Below are positions 30,269 through 39,445 of a stretch of 64,000 nucleotides of DNA, piece by piece; position 1 is the first letter of the stretch, and each line of letters opens with the position of its first letter. Both the position numbers and the translations under genes were made by a program. Below the pieces are notes generated by a model, which was not told the origin of the DNA, did no database searches, and saw only the letters and a list, made by a program, of their open reading frames with translations. This DNA is from an uncultured Pelagibacteraceae bacterium. GTDB lineage: Bacteria; Pseudomonadota; Alphaproteobacteria; Pelagibacterales; Pelagibacteraceae. The stretch is from contig CABZCX010000002.1 of NCBI GenBank assembly GCA_902524345.1, forward strand, positions 62,001 through 126,000, read 5' to 3'.

Positions 30269-31317
30269 TGGGTAAAAATATTCTTTTATATTCAGCAATT
30301 CTAATCTTTGGATTGGTGGCACCATTCGTTTTTCCTGCATTTAAAGTTCAATTATCCATTCTATGTGTATTGATAGTTTTAGCTACGACTTGGAATATTC
30401 AAGGTGGTGAAATGGGATACAATACATTCGGGAATATACTATTTTATGGTTTAGGCATGTATTTATGTGCATCTGTTCAAGTTGGTATGTTTTTCCCTCT
30501 TGCAGAATGGACAGAAAGTGGAGGTGAAAAAACTTTTGTTCATACTCCAGCTCAATTTTTTCAAGGTATGGCTGTTGGACTTGTTGTAGCAGCAGTAGTT
30601 CCAACAATAGTAGCTGGGTTAATTGGATATGCGATTTTAGGTTTAAGAGGACATTATTTTGCTATTTGTACTTTAGGTTTAGGTGTTGCAGCGGGAGAAA
30701 TTTCTGGAGGTATAGAAATTATAGGTGCAGGTCAGGGATTTACCACTCCTCCATTTCCTGAGGTTGGCGGTCTTGAGGCAAGAGGAGAATTTTTTTACTT
30801 TTTAAGTTTTGGAGCTCTCATATTAACTTTTGTTGCTGTACGAGCAATTTATTCAACAAGATTTAGACTAATCTTAAATGCGATTAGAGATAATGAAGAT
30901 AAAGCTGAGGCGATGGGTATTGAAACAATGAAATATAAAATTATTGGTTGGATGGTATCCGCATTCTTTTGTGGTTTAGCTGGTGGCATTATGGGAGGAC
31001 TAGTTGGATACATCGACTCAACTGATGTTGCTTTTGATGGTAGAGAAATGGGAGTGTTCATGGTTTTGATGGCAATCCTAGGAGGCAAAGGAACTTTATG
31101 GGGACCAGTTATTGGTGCAACAGTATTTCATATTTTTAAAGAAGGGTTTTGGACATTCTTTTTAGGTTGGCAGTATGTTGCTTTAGGAGTTTTAATTGTT
31201 GTAATCGTAATTTATTTTCCTGAAGGGATTATGGGCTGGTTAAGAGAAAAATATCCCGAAAAATTTGGTGAAGTAATTGATGAAAAAGATCGAAAGGCTC
31301 AAGTAGAACTTAAATGA
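30268..31317 (+). CDS. LIV-type ABC permease (LivM-like), system 1
   Basis: The second membrane subunit has about nine to ten spans. LivM landmarks are ATTWNIQGGEMGYNTFGNILFYGLGMYL, LGLRGHYFAICTLGLGVAAGEI, the ATPase-contact loop LILNAIRDNEDKAEAMGIETMKYK and GGKGTLWGPVIGATVF. Each is shown in part by the sequence around residues 40, 125, 205 and 275. A Gly/Glu/Thr-rich loop near residues 75-90 is longer than usual. At 349 residues it is normal. The stop overlaps livG-like by 4 bases. Confidence 0.9.
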   Translation: MGKNILLYSAILIFGLVAPFVFPAFKVQLSILCVLIVLATTWNIQGGEMGYNTFGNILFYGLGMYLCASVQVGMFFPLAEWTESGGEKTFVHTPAQFFQGMAVGLVVAAVVPTIVAGLIGYAILGLRGHYFAICTLGLGVAAGEISGGIEIIGAGQGFTTPPFPEVGGLEARGEFFYFLSFGALILTFVAVRAIYSTRFRLILNAIRDNEDKAEAMGIETMKYKIIGWMVSAFFCGLAGGIMGGLVGYIDSTDVAFDGREMGVFMVLMAILGGKGTLWGPVIGATVFHIFKEGFWTFFLGWQYVALGVLIVVIVIYFPEGIMGWLREKYPEKFGEVIDEKDRKAQVELK

Positions 31318-32054
31318 GTATTTTAGAAGTTAACAATGTTAGTAAATCTTTTGGCGGAGTAAAAGCTAATGTAGATATATCAATGTCAGTAGAAAAAGGT
31401 AAGATATTTGGACTTATCGGTCCAAATGGATCTGGTAAAACAACACTGTTCAACTCTATTGTTGGAACATATCCGATAGATAATGGTTCAATAAAATTTA
31501 ATGATAAAGAAGTCTCAGACTTACCTGTACCTGTTATTGCAAAACTTGGTTTACTTAGAACTTTTCAGCAAACCAGGATTTATGGTAAACTAAATTGCGT
31601 TGATAATATGTTAATTAGTCACAAAGGTAGTGATGAAAGTATATTAAAAATATTCTCAAAAATTCCACAAGATTTAACAGAAAAGGCAGAAAATCTTCTG
31701 AACTTTGTTGGACTTTATCAAAAAAGAAAATTAAGGGCTGGAGATTTATCTTTTGGTCAACAAAAACTTCTAGAGCTAGCAATGGCCCTGATGAATGAAC
31801 CTGAAATGTTATTATTAGATGAACCTACTGCAGGGATCAATCCTACTCTTATAAATGGTATCATCGATAGATTAATCAAAGTAAATCAAGATTTTGGTAT
31901 TACCCTTTTGGTAATTGAACATAATATGAGAGTTATTATGCAACTAGCAGAAAGTATTTATTGTTTAGCACATGGCAAGATGCTTGCTAATGGAACACCG
32001 GATGAAATTAAAAATGATAAACGTGTGATAGATGCGTACTTAGGAGCACAATAA
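31314..32054 (+). CDS. LIV-type ABC ATPase (LivG-like), system 1
   Basis: This nucleotide-binding subunit powers the importer. Walker A GPNGSGKTT is at about residues 36-44. The ABC signature is LSFGQQKLLELAMALM (Phe in place of the common Gly after LS). Walker B is MLLLDEPTAGINP, and the H-loop VIEHNMRVIM follows. The C-terminal LAHGKMLANGTPDEI stretch is typical of LivG. At 246 residues it is complete. Overlaps of 4 and 1 bases with its neighbours indicate tight coupling. Confidence 0.92.
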   Translation: MSILEVNNVSKSFGGVKANVDISMSVEKGKIFGLIGPNGSGKTTLFNSIVGTYPIDNGSIKFNDKEVSDLPVPVIAKLGLLRTFQQTRIYGKLNCVDNMLISHKGSDESILKIFSKIPQDLTEKAENLLNFVGLYQKRKLRAGDLSFGQQKLLELAMALMNEPEMLLLDEPTAGINPTLINGIIDRLIKVNQDFGITLLVIEHNMRVIMQLAESIYCLAHGKMLANGTPDEIKNDKRVIDAYLGAQ

Positions 32055-32839
32055 TGTCAAATCAATACGAAGTTTTAGGAAAAGCTCCTGTAGCAGAAGA
32101 CTTAAAAAAACTATCTCCAAATAATATTCATCTTACCATTAAAAATATGAATGCTGGTTATGGTAAAATGGAAATTCTTCATAATTTCGATCTATTTGTT
32201 AGTAAGGCTCAATCTTTATGTCTAATTGGACCAAACGGAGCTGGTAAATCCACTATTCTTCACTCTATTTATGGGTTTACAAATATTTTTTCAGGGCAAA
32301 TAGAAATAGATGGAAAAGAAATCACAAATTTAACACCAGCTGAAAAATTGAAAACTGTTGGAATAGCATACATACTCCAGGATAATTCTGTTTTCCCAGA
32401 TATGACTGTGGAGGAAAATTTATTAATGGGTGGATTTATTAAAGAAAAAACTGAAGAGTCGTACGCGGAAGCTGAGCGAATTTTTGAGAAATACGAAAGA
32501 TTAAGAAACAGAAGAAACCAACCTGCAAAAGTATTATCAGGCGGAGAAAGAAGATTGTTAGAAATTTCAAGAGCATTGGTAATGAAGCCATCAGTTTTAT
32601 TAGTTGATGAACCATCAATTGGTTTGGAGCCAAGGTATATTGATATGGTATTTGAAATTTTAAGAGATCTCCAAGAGAATGAAAAAAAGACAATTATTTT
32701 AGTTGAACAAAATGCAAAAAAAGGACTCGAGTTCGCAGATATTGGTTACGTGCTAGTATCTGGTCAGACTGCAATTGCAGGTAAAGGGGATGATCTTTTA
32801 AATAATCCAGATGTTGGTCGCCTGTTTTTGGGTGGTTAA
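32054..32839 (+). CDS. LIV-type ABC ATPase (LivF-like), system 1
   Basis: This is the second nucleotide-binding subunit. It carries an N-terminal extension of about 28 residues before the usual LivF start (MNAGYGKMEILHNF). Walker A is GPNGAGKST, the signature LSGGERRLLEISRALV, Walker B VLLVDEPSIGLEP and the H-loop-like Gln-containing LVEQNAKKGL, where LivF proteins normally have EQN. At 261 residues it is somewhat longer than the 233-240 of common LivF. Its stop overlaps azlC by one base. Confidence 0.92.
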   Translation: MSNQYEVLGKAPVAEDLKKLSPNNIHLTIKNMNAGYGKMEILHNFDLFVSKAQSLCLIGPNGAGKSTILHSIYGFTNIFSGQIEIDGKEITNLTPAEKLKTVGIAYILQDNSVFPDMTVEENLLMGGFIKEKTEESYAEAERIFEKYERLRNRRNQPAKVLSGGERRLLEISRALVMKPSVLLVDEPSIGLEPRYIDMVFEILRDLQENEKKTIILVEQNAKKGLEFADIGYVLVSGQTAIAGKGDDLLNNPDVGRLFLGG

Positions 32840-33543
32840 TGATTAGTACAAAATATTTTTTAAAAGGCTTCAGTGCTATAAAAGGTGTTGGTAGTCCTGC
32901 CATAGCTTTAGGTGCAAGTTTTATAGCTATAGGCGCACTATTAAAAAATTTAGGTTTCACAATTCAACAAAGTATTTTTTCAACTTTCCTCACGTATGCT
33001 TTACCTGGCTCACTAGTGATGGCAGAGTCAATGTTAATTGGAGCATCTTTGATAAATATTTTTTTAGCCGTTTGGTTGGTTAATGCGAGATTATATCCAA
33101 TGACTGTTGCGCTAATGCCGTTGTTGATGCATGAAGACCAGCCAAGATGGAAATATTATTTGTCCTGTCATTTTATAGCAGTTTCTTCCTGGCTGATAAT
33201 GAAAGATAATTATGAAAATATAGAAAAAGAAAATAGAATTGATTTTTGGATTGGAATAGGAGTAGCAACTTGGTCTGTTGCGATATTCTCAACAATTATT
33301 GGCTATGTAGCTTCTGATTTTTTTAACAAAGACATACTTATTGGTCTAGCAATTATAAATCCAATATATTTTATATGCATGATGGTTGGAGCTATGAAAA
33401 CTTTTCAAATAAGTTTATCGGTTATTTTAGGTGCAACGCTTGGTCCTATTTTTTATTTTTTATCAGCTGAGTGGTGTATTTTGTTTGGTGGCTTCACTGC
33501 TGGAACTATAGCTTTTTTAATTGGAGAAAAAAATGGCAAGTAA
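32839..33543 (+). CDS. azlC: AzlC-family branched-chain amino acid exporter, large subunit
   Basis: AzlC with AzlD exports branched-chain amino acids and some analogues. The protein starts with a short amphipathic segment, then FSAIKGVGSPAIALGASFIAIGALLKNLGFT and VWLVNARLYPMTVALMPLL, in line with the AzlC N-terminal domain (small residue-rich helix, then a helix with Asn-Ala-Arg). About six to seven spans, 234 residues. It is fused by overlap to both livF-like and azlD, so an exporter is made with an importer of the same broad substrate class. Confidence 0.85.
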   Translation: MISTKYFLKGFSAIKGVGSPAIALGASFIAIGALLKNLGFTIQQSIFSTFLTYALPGSLVMAESMLIGASLINIFLAVWLVNARLYPMTVALMPLLMHEDQPRWKYYLSCHFIAVSSWLIMKDNYENIEKENRIDFWIGIGVATWSVAIFSTIIGYVASDFFNKDILIGLAIINPIYFICMMVGAMKTFQISLSVILGATLGPIFYFLSAEWCILFGGFTAGTIAFLIGEKNGK

Positions 33544-33856
33544 TATTTTAATTGTTATATTTGTCACATCTCTAGCTACATATTTATCAAGATTTTTAGG
33601 AGTTGTTAGTTCAGAAAAAATTAAAGAAACCTCAAAAATGTTCAGATGGTTTAATTGTCTTGCTTATTCAACTCTTGCTGCACTAATTGCTCGAATAGTT
33701 ATTTTTCCATTAGGATCTTTAGCAGAAGTAGATTTATCAGTCAGAATTTTTGTGGTTTCTTTATGTATAATTATTTTCTTTTTAACTAAAAAAAATTTAG
33801 TTTACCCTACAATTTTCTCTGCTATCATACTATCTCTTATTACAAGTTTTGTATGA
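33521..33856 (+). CDS. azlD: AzlD-family branched-chain amino acid exporter, small subunit
   Basis: The 111-residue hydrophobic partner of AzlC has about three to four spans. It has the AzlD-type block FVTSLATYLSRFLGVVSS at the start and KMFRWFNCLAYSTLAALIARIV, the segment where family members have P-A-V-L-A-A-L. It overlaps azlC by 23 bases in another frame, a long overlap even for this genome, and the next gene by 4 bases. Confidence 0.8.
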   Translation: MEKKMASNILIVIFVTSLATYLSRFLGVVSSEKIKETSKMFRWFNCLAYSTLAALIARIVIFPLGSLAEVDLSVRIFVVSLCIIIFFLTKKNLVYPTIFSAIILSLITSFV

Positions 33857-34767
33857 GCGAAAAGATTGATGGATTTCAAATAGAAAAACACGAACTATCA
33901 TCTAGAATTGTCAATATCGACATCGGCGATGAAGTTTTAAGTAAACTAATTTTTCCATTTAATAAGTTCGATATTACTGCTCTAGAATACAAACCTTTTA
34001 CAAGATTCACTATTGCAAAAAGTTTAGACGACTTGAGTGATAATAAATTATCAAAATTTTTAAATGAAATTTTAAAAGATCGAAATACAGGATGTTTTAT
34101 TATTAAACCTCAAAATTTAAATTCAAAAATTGATGATAATTTTTTAGTTAAATTGTCAACTGCCATCTCTCATTTAGTAGGTATACCTAATTACGATGCT
34201 ATGGCTGGTAAATATTATGCAAGATTTCATGTAAAGCACGTCGATAAAAGCGACTCTTATTTAAGGAAAGCGTATACAAACATGGATCTTCATACAGATG
34301 GCACTTACGTAAAAGAGAAAACTGATTGGTTATTAATGTCAAAATTAGAGGAAAGAAATGCAGAAGGTGGTGAAACTGCCATGTTGCATCTCGATGATTG
34401 GGAACATTGTGATGAATTGTTTAATGATCCAACAGGACAGGAAAATTTTCTTTGGGGATCACCAAAAAGTAAAAATATAGACTATAAAGTTGAACATCCT
34501 ATATTTTCAACAGATCAAAACGGTAGAGCTCAAATTTCTTATATAGATCAGTTTCCAGAACCAAAAAATATGAAACAAGGTATTTTTTTACAAAAGTTAT
34601 CTGACAACTTAGAAGAGAGTAAAAATAAGATAATCACAAAACTTCCAGTAGGATCTTCAATTGTAGCAAACAACTATTTTTGGCTTCATGGACGAAGACC
34701 TTTTAAAGAAAATAAAGATTTAAGTAGAGAATTATTGAGAATAAGGGGTTCTTTTTTTATTAATTAA
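33853..34767 (+). CDS. glaH: Glutarate 2-hydroxylase-like Fe(II)/2-oxoglutarate dioxygenase (CsiD/GlaH family)
   Basis: E. coli GlaH (CsiD) hydroxylates glutarate, a lysine breakdown product, to L-2-hydroxyglutarate using 2-oxoglutarate and O2. The iron triad is visible: His147 and Asp149 in DLHTDGTYV, and His279 in YFWLHGRRPF. The Arg expected to bind 2-oxoglutarate is Arg298 in ELLRIRG. The stretch TDWLLMSKLEERNAEGGETAMLHLDDWEH is the family fingerprint, here spread over residues 157-185. Length (304) is a little below the E. coli protein, mostly at the N terminus. No L-2-hydroxyglutarate oxidase gene is next to it. A ProC-like gene follows. Confidence 0.83.
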   Translation: MSEKIDGFQIEKHELSSRIVNIDIGDEVLSKLIFPFNKFDITALEYKPFTRFTIAKSLDDLSDNKLSKFLNEILKDRNTGCFIIKPQNLNSKIDDNFLVKLSTAISHLVGIPNYDAMAGKYYARFHVKHVDKSDSYLRKAYTNMDLHTDGTYVKEKTDWLLMSKLEERNAEGGETAMLHLDDWEHCDELFNDPTGQENFLWGSPKSKNIDYKVEHPIFSTDQNGRAQISYIDQFPEPKNMKQGIFLQKLSDNLEESKNKIITKLPVGSSIVANNYFWLHGRRPFKENKDLSRELLRIRGSFFIN

Positions 34768-34797
34768 TATAAACAATTCTTTATAAGTATTTAAATT

Positions 34798-35565
34798 ATG
34801 AAATTAGGTTTTATTGGAACGGGTAAAATTACATCATCAGTTATAACTGGTATTTGTAATTCATCTTTGAAATATAACAGGATATTTGTTTCTTCACGGA
34901 ATAATAAAATCTCCAAAAATCTCAAAAAAAGATTTAAAAAAATTTCTATCGAAAAAAATAATCAAAAAATAATTGATAGTTGCAGTTGGATATTTCTAGC
35001 TGTCACACCAACTGTAGGTAAAAAAATATTAAAGGATCTTAAATTTAGATCAAATCAAACTGTAATAAGTTTTATTTCAACAATCACGATACCACAATTG
35101 AAAAAAATAATAAAAGTTAAATCAGACATTGTAAGAGCGATACCGTTACCTCCAATTTCATTAAAAAAAGGACCAGTTCCGATTTGTCCTCCAAATAAAA
35201 AAGTAAAAAGTTTTTTTGATAAACTTGGCTCAACTGTAGAGATTAAAAATGAAAAGTTATCAATTAATTTTTGGTCAACATCAGGGATGATGGCTGCTTA
35301 TTATGAAATTTTAAAGGTCATGAGTGATTGGTTGGTAAAAAAAGGAGTAAAGAGACAAGATGCACAGAAATATATTACTTCTCTATTTGTAGCTTTGTCT
35401 GAAGATGCAGTTGTAAACTCAAAGAAGGAACTCAAATATTTAGTAAAAGAGTCTCAAACCCCTAAAGGATTAAATGAGCAAGGTCTTAAACTTATGAGAA
35501 GTAAAGATGTTTATAATTCAGTTGTAAAAACTTTGAATGATATACACAAAAGACTAAGCAAATAA
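34798..35565 (+). CDS. Pyrroline-5-carboxylate-reductase-like protein (ProC family, divergent)
   Basis: ProC reduces cyclic imino acids such as pyrroline-5-carboxylate to proline with NAD(P)H. The N-terminal Rossmann motif GFIGTGKITSSVITGI and the block WIFLAVTPTVGKKILKDL match the family. IVRAIPLPPISLKKGPVP stands where ProC has RxMPNTP. The C-terminal helical region (SGMMAAYYEILKVMSDWLVKKGVKRQDA and QTPKGLNEQGL) follows the ProC dimer domain. At 255 residues it is normal but diverged, so another cyclic imine or an amino-acid-derived substrate is possible. It sits 3 bases upstream of the second LIV transporter, hinting at a role in catabolism of its substrate. Confidence 0.72.
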   Translation: MKLGFIGTGKITSSVITGICNSSLKYNRIFVSSRNNKISKNLKKRFKKISIEKNNQKIIDSCSWIFLAVTPTVGKKILKDLKFRSNQTVISFISTITIPQLKKIIKVKSDIVRAIPLPPISLKKGPVPICPPNKKVKSFFDKLGSTVEIKNEKLSINFWSTSGMMAAYYEILKVMSDWLVKKGVKRQDAQKYITSLFVALSEDAVVNSKKELKYLVKESQTPKGLNEQGLKLMRSKDVYNSVVKTLNDIHKRLSK

Positions 35566-35568
35566 TTA

Positions 35569-36354
35569 ATGTCACAAAATATTTTAGAAATTAATAATTT
35601 GTCAAAATATTTTGGAGGACTAGCGGCAGTATCGGAGTGTTCTCTTAAAGTTAAAAAGGGAACTATTACAGGTATTATTGGACCGAATGGTTCTGGCAAA
35701 ACCACTTTATTTAACCTTATTGCTGGAAATTTAAAATCCTCTGCTGGCAATGTGATTTTTAATAATGAAAATATTACTGATGTTCCTTCCTATGAATTAT
35801 TTTCAAAAGGATTGCTAAGAACTTTTCAAATAGCTCATGAATTTACAAATTTATCTGTTTTAGAAAACTTAATGATGGTTCCAGGGAATCAATCTGGAGA
35901 AAAATTGGTTAATGCCTTGTTAAAACCCTCATTAGTTGCAAAAGAAGAAAGTCAAATTAAAGAAAAGGCTATGGAAGTTATTAATTTTCTTAATCTTAGC
36001 CATTTAAAAAATGAGTTAGCGGGAAATTTATCTGGGGGACAAAAAAAATTGTTAGAATTAGGTCGAACAATGATGGTTGATGCAAAATTAGTATTGTTAG
36101 ATGAGGTAGGTGCTGGTGTAAATAGAACTTTACTAAAGGATCTTGGAACAGTTATTGAAAAACTTAATAAAGAAAAAGGTTACACTTTTTGTATGATCGA
36201 ACATGACATGGATTTTATAGGAAGATTATGTAATCCAGTGATCGTAATGGCAGAAGGTTCAGTTCTTTTCGAAGGTTCAGTTGAGGATGCAAAAAAAGAT
36301 GAAAAAGTTATTGAAAGTTATTTAGGTAGAGGCTCAAAATTAAAGGATAATTAA
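35569..36354 (+). CDS. LIV-type ABC ATPase (LivG-like), system 2
   Basis: This nucleotide-binding subunit has Walker A GPNGSGKTT at about residues 38-46, the signature LSGGQKKLLELGRTMM, and the H-loop MIEHDMDFIG. The Walker B region reads LVLLDEVGAGVNRT, with Val-Gly where most LivG have Pro-Thr/Ala; the catalytic Glu is kept. Length 261. It differs clearly in sequence from the system 1 ATPase, so this is a separate, older system rather than a recent copy. It opens the run G-F-H-M. Confidence 0.9.
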   Translation: MSQNILEINNLSKYFGGLAAVSECSLKVKKGTITGIIGPNGSGKTTLFNLIAGNLKSSAGNVIFNNENITDVPSYELFSKGLLRTFQIAHEFTNLSVLENLMMVPGNQSGEKLVNALLKPSLVAKEESQIKEKAMEVINFLNLSHLKNELAGNLSGGQKKLLELGRTMMVDAKLVLLDEVGAGVNRTLLKDLGTVIEKLNKEKGYTFCMIEHDMDFIGRLCNPVIVMAEGSVLFEGSVEDAKKDEKVIESYLGRGSKLKDN

Positions 36355-37062
36355 ATGGCATTTTTTGAAGGGAATAACATGACCGGTGGATATGGAAATG
36401 GCCCAGACATAATTAATTCATGTTCAGTAAATGTTGAAAGAGGAGAAATAGTATCGATCCTTGGACCTAACGGAGCTGGAAAATCTACCGCGATGAAAGC
36501 AATGTTAGGCTTGTTAAATTTAAAATCTGGTTCAGTAATTATCAATGGTAAAGATATTTCAAAACTTTCTCCACAAGACAGAGTAAAGGAAGGCATCTCA
36601 TTCGTTCCTCAAACAAAAAATGTTTTTCCAGGTATGACAGTGGAGGAAAATTTAGAGATGGGTGCTTTCTTAATAAACGCCGAATTTAAAGAGACTATTA
36701 ATGAAATCTTTGACTTATTTCCAATTCTAAAAGAAAAAAAAAATCAATTAGTTGGGGAGTTATCTGGAGGACAAAGACAACAAGTTGCATTAGGTAGAGC
36801 ACTTATGATCAAGCCCTCTGTATTAATGTTGGATGAACCAACTGCTGGCGTATCACCTATTGTGATGGATGAATTATTTGATCATATCGTAAAAGTAAAA
36901 AGAACGAACGTAGCAATTTTAATGGTTGAGCAAAATGCAAAGCAAGCATTAAATATTTCTGATAGAGGTTATGTTTTGGTGACTGGGGAGAACCGGCACT
37001 CTGGAACTGGAAAAGAACTACTAGAAGACCCAAGAGTAAGAAGCTCATTTCTAGGCGGTTAA
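36355..37062 (+). CDS. LIV-type ABC ATPase (LivF-like), system 2
   Basis: This second nucleotide-binding subunit has Walker A GPNGAGKST at about residues 38-46, the signature LSGGQRQQVALGRALM, Walker B VLMLDEPTAGVSP and the LivF-type VEQNAKQALNISDRGYVL. At 235 residues it is the standard LivF length, without the N-terminal extension of its system 1 counterpart. It follows the LivG-like stop with no gap. Confidence 0.91.
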   Translation: MAFFEGNNMTGGYGNGPDIINSCSVNVERGEIVSILGPNGAGKSTAMKAMLGLLNLKSGSVIINGKDISKLSPQDRVKEGISFVPQTKNVFPGMTVEENLEMGAFLINAEFKETINEIFDLFPILKEKKNQLVGELSGGQRQQVALGRALMIKPSVLMLDEPTAGVSPIVMDELFDHIVKVKRTNVAILMVEQNAKQALNISDRGYVLVTGENRHSGTGKELLEDPRVRSSFLGG

Positions 37063-37063
37063 T

Positions 37064-38074
37064 ATGGACTTTGTAAATGCAATTATACTTTTATTAAATT
37101 ACATTTTTGTTCCAGCTTTAGCATACGGATCTCAACTGGCACTTGGTGCAATATTTGTAACGTTGGTATATGGGATTTTACGATTTGCAAACTTTGCTAC
37201 AGGGGACATGATGTCTTTTGGGACAATGTTTGTGATTTTATTCACTTTCTATTTTCAGTCTGTTGGAATTAGTTTTGGGGTTTTACCTACAGCCCTTCTA
37301 GCAATTCCTTTAGGTATTATTTTTATGATTGGCTACATGTTGATAATAGATAAATTAGTATTTAAATATTACCGAATAAACAAAAGTCCCCCTGTGCAAT
37401 TAGCGATGGTAAGTATTGGCGTGATGTTTGTTACTCAGGCATTGGTTCGTATAATTATTGGCCCTTCAGATAGAAGATTTTTTGATGGAGAAAAATTTTT
37501 AATTAAAGCTGGTGAATTTAAAGAAATGACAGGATTAAACGAGGGTCTTGCAATAAAATCTACTCAAGTTATTACGATTATTGTTACGTTGATTTTAGTT
37601 TCAACTTTGTTTTGGTTTTTAAATAAAACTAAGACTGGAAAAAGTATGAGAGCATACTCTGATAATGAGGATTTAGCATTATTATCAGGTATCGATCCCA
37701 AAAAAATTGTCATGATAACTTGGGTCATAGCAGGCATTCTTGCAACAATTGGTGGTGCTTTATATGGTTTAGATAAAAGTTTTAAACCATTCACCTACTT
37801 TAATAATATGCTACCAATATTTGCAGCAGCTATAGTGGGCGGCATTGGTAATCCATTTGGAGCCTTTCTCGGTGGATATGTAATTGCCTTCTCTGAAATA
37901 TTGTTAACTTACGCTTATAGAAAATTTTTCATGTATGTTTTACCTGAAAGTATGGAGCCAGATGGTCTAATTCAATTACTCTCTACAGATTATAAATTTG
38001 CAGTATCTTTTTCAATCTTAGTCATCGTCTTACTTTATCGTCCATCAGGTATATTTAAAGGGAAGGTGTTGTGA
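37064..38074 (+). CDS. LIV-type ABC permease (LivH-like), system 2
   Basis: The membrane subunit has LivH landmarks LVYGILRFANFATGDMMSFGTMF, the ATPase-contact loop TGKSMRAYSDNEDLALLSGIDPKK and AAAIVGGIGNPFGAFLGGYVIAFSE, shown by the segments near residues 35, 190 and 260. At 336 residues it is longer than its system 1 counterpart because of a loop around residues 135-165 and an extended segment before the last helix. Its stop overlaps the next start by 4 bases. Confidence 0.88.
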   Translation: MDFVNAIILLLNYIFVPALAYGSQLALGAIFVTLVYGILRFANFATGDMMSFGTMFVILFTFYFQSVGISFGVLPTALLAIPLGIIFMIGYMLIIDKLVFKYYRINKSPPVQLAMVSIGVMFVTQALVRIIIGPSDRRFFDGEKFLIKAGEFKEMTGLNEGLAIKSTQVITIIVTLILVSTLFWFLNKTKTGKSMRAYSDNEDLALLSGIDPKKIVMITWVIAGILATIGGALYGLDKSFKPFTYFNNMLPIFAAAIVGGIGNPFGAFLGGYVIAFSEILLTYAYRKFFMYVLPESMEPDGLIQLLSTDYKFAVSFSILVIVLLYRPSGIFKGKVL

Positions 38075-39441
38075 GAAAAAATTTAAATGTAATTGCTGCA
38101 TACAGTATAATGATGGGGCTGATTATCCTTGTTGGTATATTCCAGTCTTGGAACATAGCTTTATCAATATTTAATCTTTGTCTAATTTCAGCAGTAATGA
38201 CAATGGGTGCCAACATTCAATGGGGTTATGCTGGTCTTATTAACTTTGGGATAATGGGTTTTACAGCTTTAGGTGGTTTAGCAGCTGTTTTAATCTCAGT
38301 AGATCCTGTTCAAGAAGCATGGAGTGCAGGTGGATTTAATATTTTATTCAGTCTTTTTCTTATAATAGCAATGGTATTAGCTGTTAGGTATATTTTAAAA
38401 AATTATAAGAAATCAAAAAACAGAACTTACATAGTATCTGCTATTATAATTTTAGGAATTGTAATCATAAGATTTATTTCTGAACCAGGAATTGAAGCTA
38501 TTGAGGGAGTTAATCCTGCAAAAACTGGTTTTCTTGGTGGACTAGGTCTTCCAATTATTTTTTCTTGGGTTGTTGGAGCTTTTTTTGCAGGTGGATTAGC
38601 TTTTGTTATAGGAAAAGTTGCCTTAGGTTTAAGAGCTGATTATCTTGCTATAGCAACTTTACTAATATCAGAAATTGTTATTGCAATTATAAAACACGAA
38701 GATTGGTTAACAAGAGGTGTTAAAAATGTAATTGGATTAAAAAGACCTGCACCTTATGAGGTAAATTTGCAACAAACAGATTGGTTTATAAGTCTTGTTG
38801 AAAAATTTAACTTAAGTAAATTAAATCTAATTACTGATTTAACAGAAAGACAAGCTACACTAAATCAACTTGTAATCGAGGGATCATCAGTTTTTGTAAA
38901 ACTTTGTTACTCTGGATTATTTTTAGTTGTAGTAATTATATTATTAATCTTAACTCAAAAAGCTCTCTATTCTCCATGGGGAAGAATGATGAGAGCAATT
39001 AGAGATAACGAGGAAGCAGCTAATGCAATGGGCAAAAATGTTGTTAAACAACACCTTTTAATTTTTGTTTTAGGTTCAGCCATTGTTGGTATTGCGGGCG
39101 CAATGTTAGTTACTCAAGATGGCTTGTTTACCCCAGGAAGTTATAGACCTTTGAGATATACTTTTTTAATTTGGGTAATGGTTATTATCGGTGGAAGCGG
39201 AAATAACTTTGGTGCAATTCTTGGAGGTTTTGTTGTTTGGTTCTTATGGATTGAGGCTGCACCAATTGGTCTTTACTTAGTAAATTTAACTACTGCTGGA
39301 TTAGATGACACACACTTTTTAAAAGTACACTTAATTGAGAGTGTTCCATATTTCAGATTTTTAATGATGGGAGTAGGTCTTTTGGTTATAATGAGATATA
39401 GACCAAAAGGTATACTTCCTGAAAAAATAGAAATAAAATAA
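38071..39441 (+). CDS. LIV-type ABC permease (LivM-like), system 2, long form
   Basis: This membrane subunit is 456 residues, about 100 more than the system 1 LivM-like protein. LivM blocks are present: GANIQWGYAGLINFGIMGFTALGG, GLRADYLAIATLLISEIV, the contact loop MRAIRDNEEAANAMGKN and GGSGNNFGAILGGFVVWF. Extra sequence lies between the first helices (an additional helix near residues 105-135) and in a loop of about 65 residues between REDWLTRGV-like and VFVKLCYSG, likely periplasmic. It starts with GTG. The extra loops could contact a specialised binding protein. Confidence 0.87.
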   Translation: MRKNLNVIAAYSIMMGLIILVGIFQSWNIALSIFNLCLISAVMTMGANIQWGYAGLINFGIMGFTALGGLAAVLISVDPVQEAWSAGGFNILFSLFLIIAMVLAVRYILKNYKKSKNRTYIVSAIIILGIVIIRFISEPGIEAIEGVNPAKTGFLGGLGLPIIFSWVVGAFFAGGLAFVIGKVALGLRADYLAIATLLISEIVIAIIKHEDWLTRGVKNVIGLKRPAPYEVNLQQTDWFISLVEKFNLSKLNLITDLTERQATLNQLVIEGSSVFVKLCYSGLFLVVVIILLILTQKALYSPWGRMMRAIRDNEEAANAMGKNVVKQHLLIFVLGSAIVGIAGAMLVTQDGLFTPGSYRPLRYTFLIWVMVIIGGSGNNFGAILGGFVVWFLWIEAAPIGLYLVNLTTAGLDDTHFLKVHLIESVPYFRFLMMGVGLLVIMRYRPKGILPEKIEIK

Positions 39442-39445
39442 GATT

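Noticed and set aside
35569-39441. System 2 LIV genes as a recent duplication of system 1
   Set aside because: Subunit lengths, signature motifs and gene order differ throughout, so the two systems diverged long ago.
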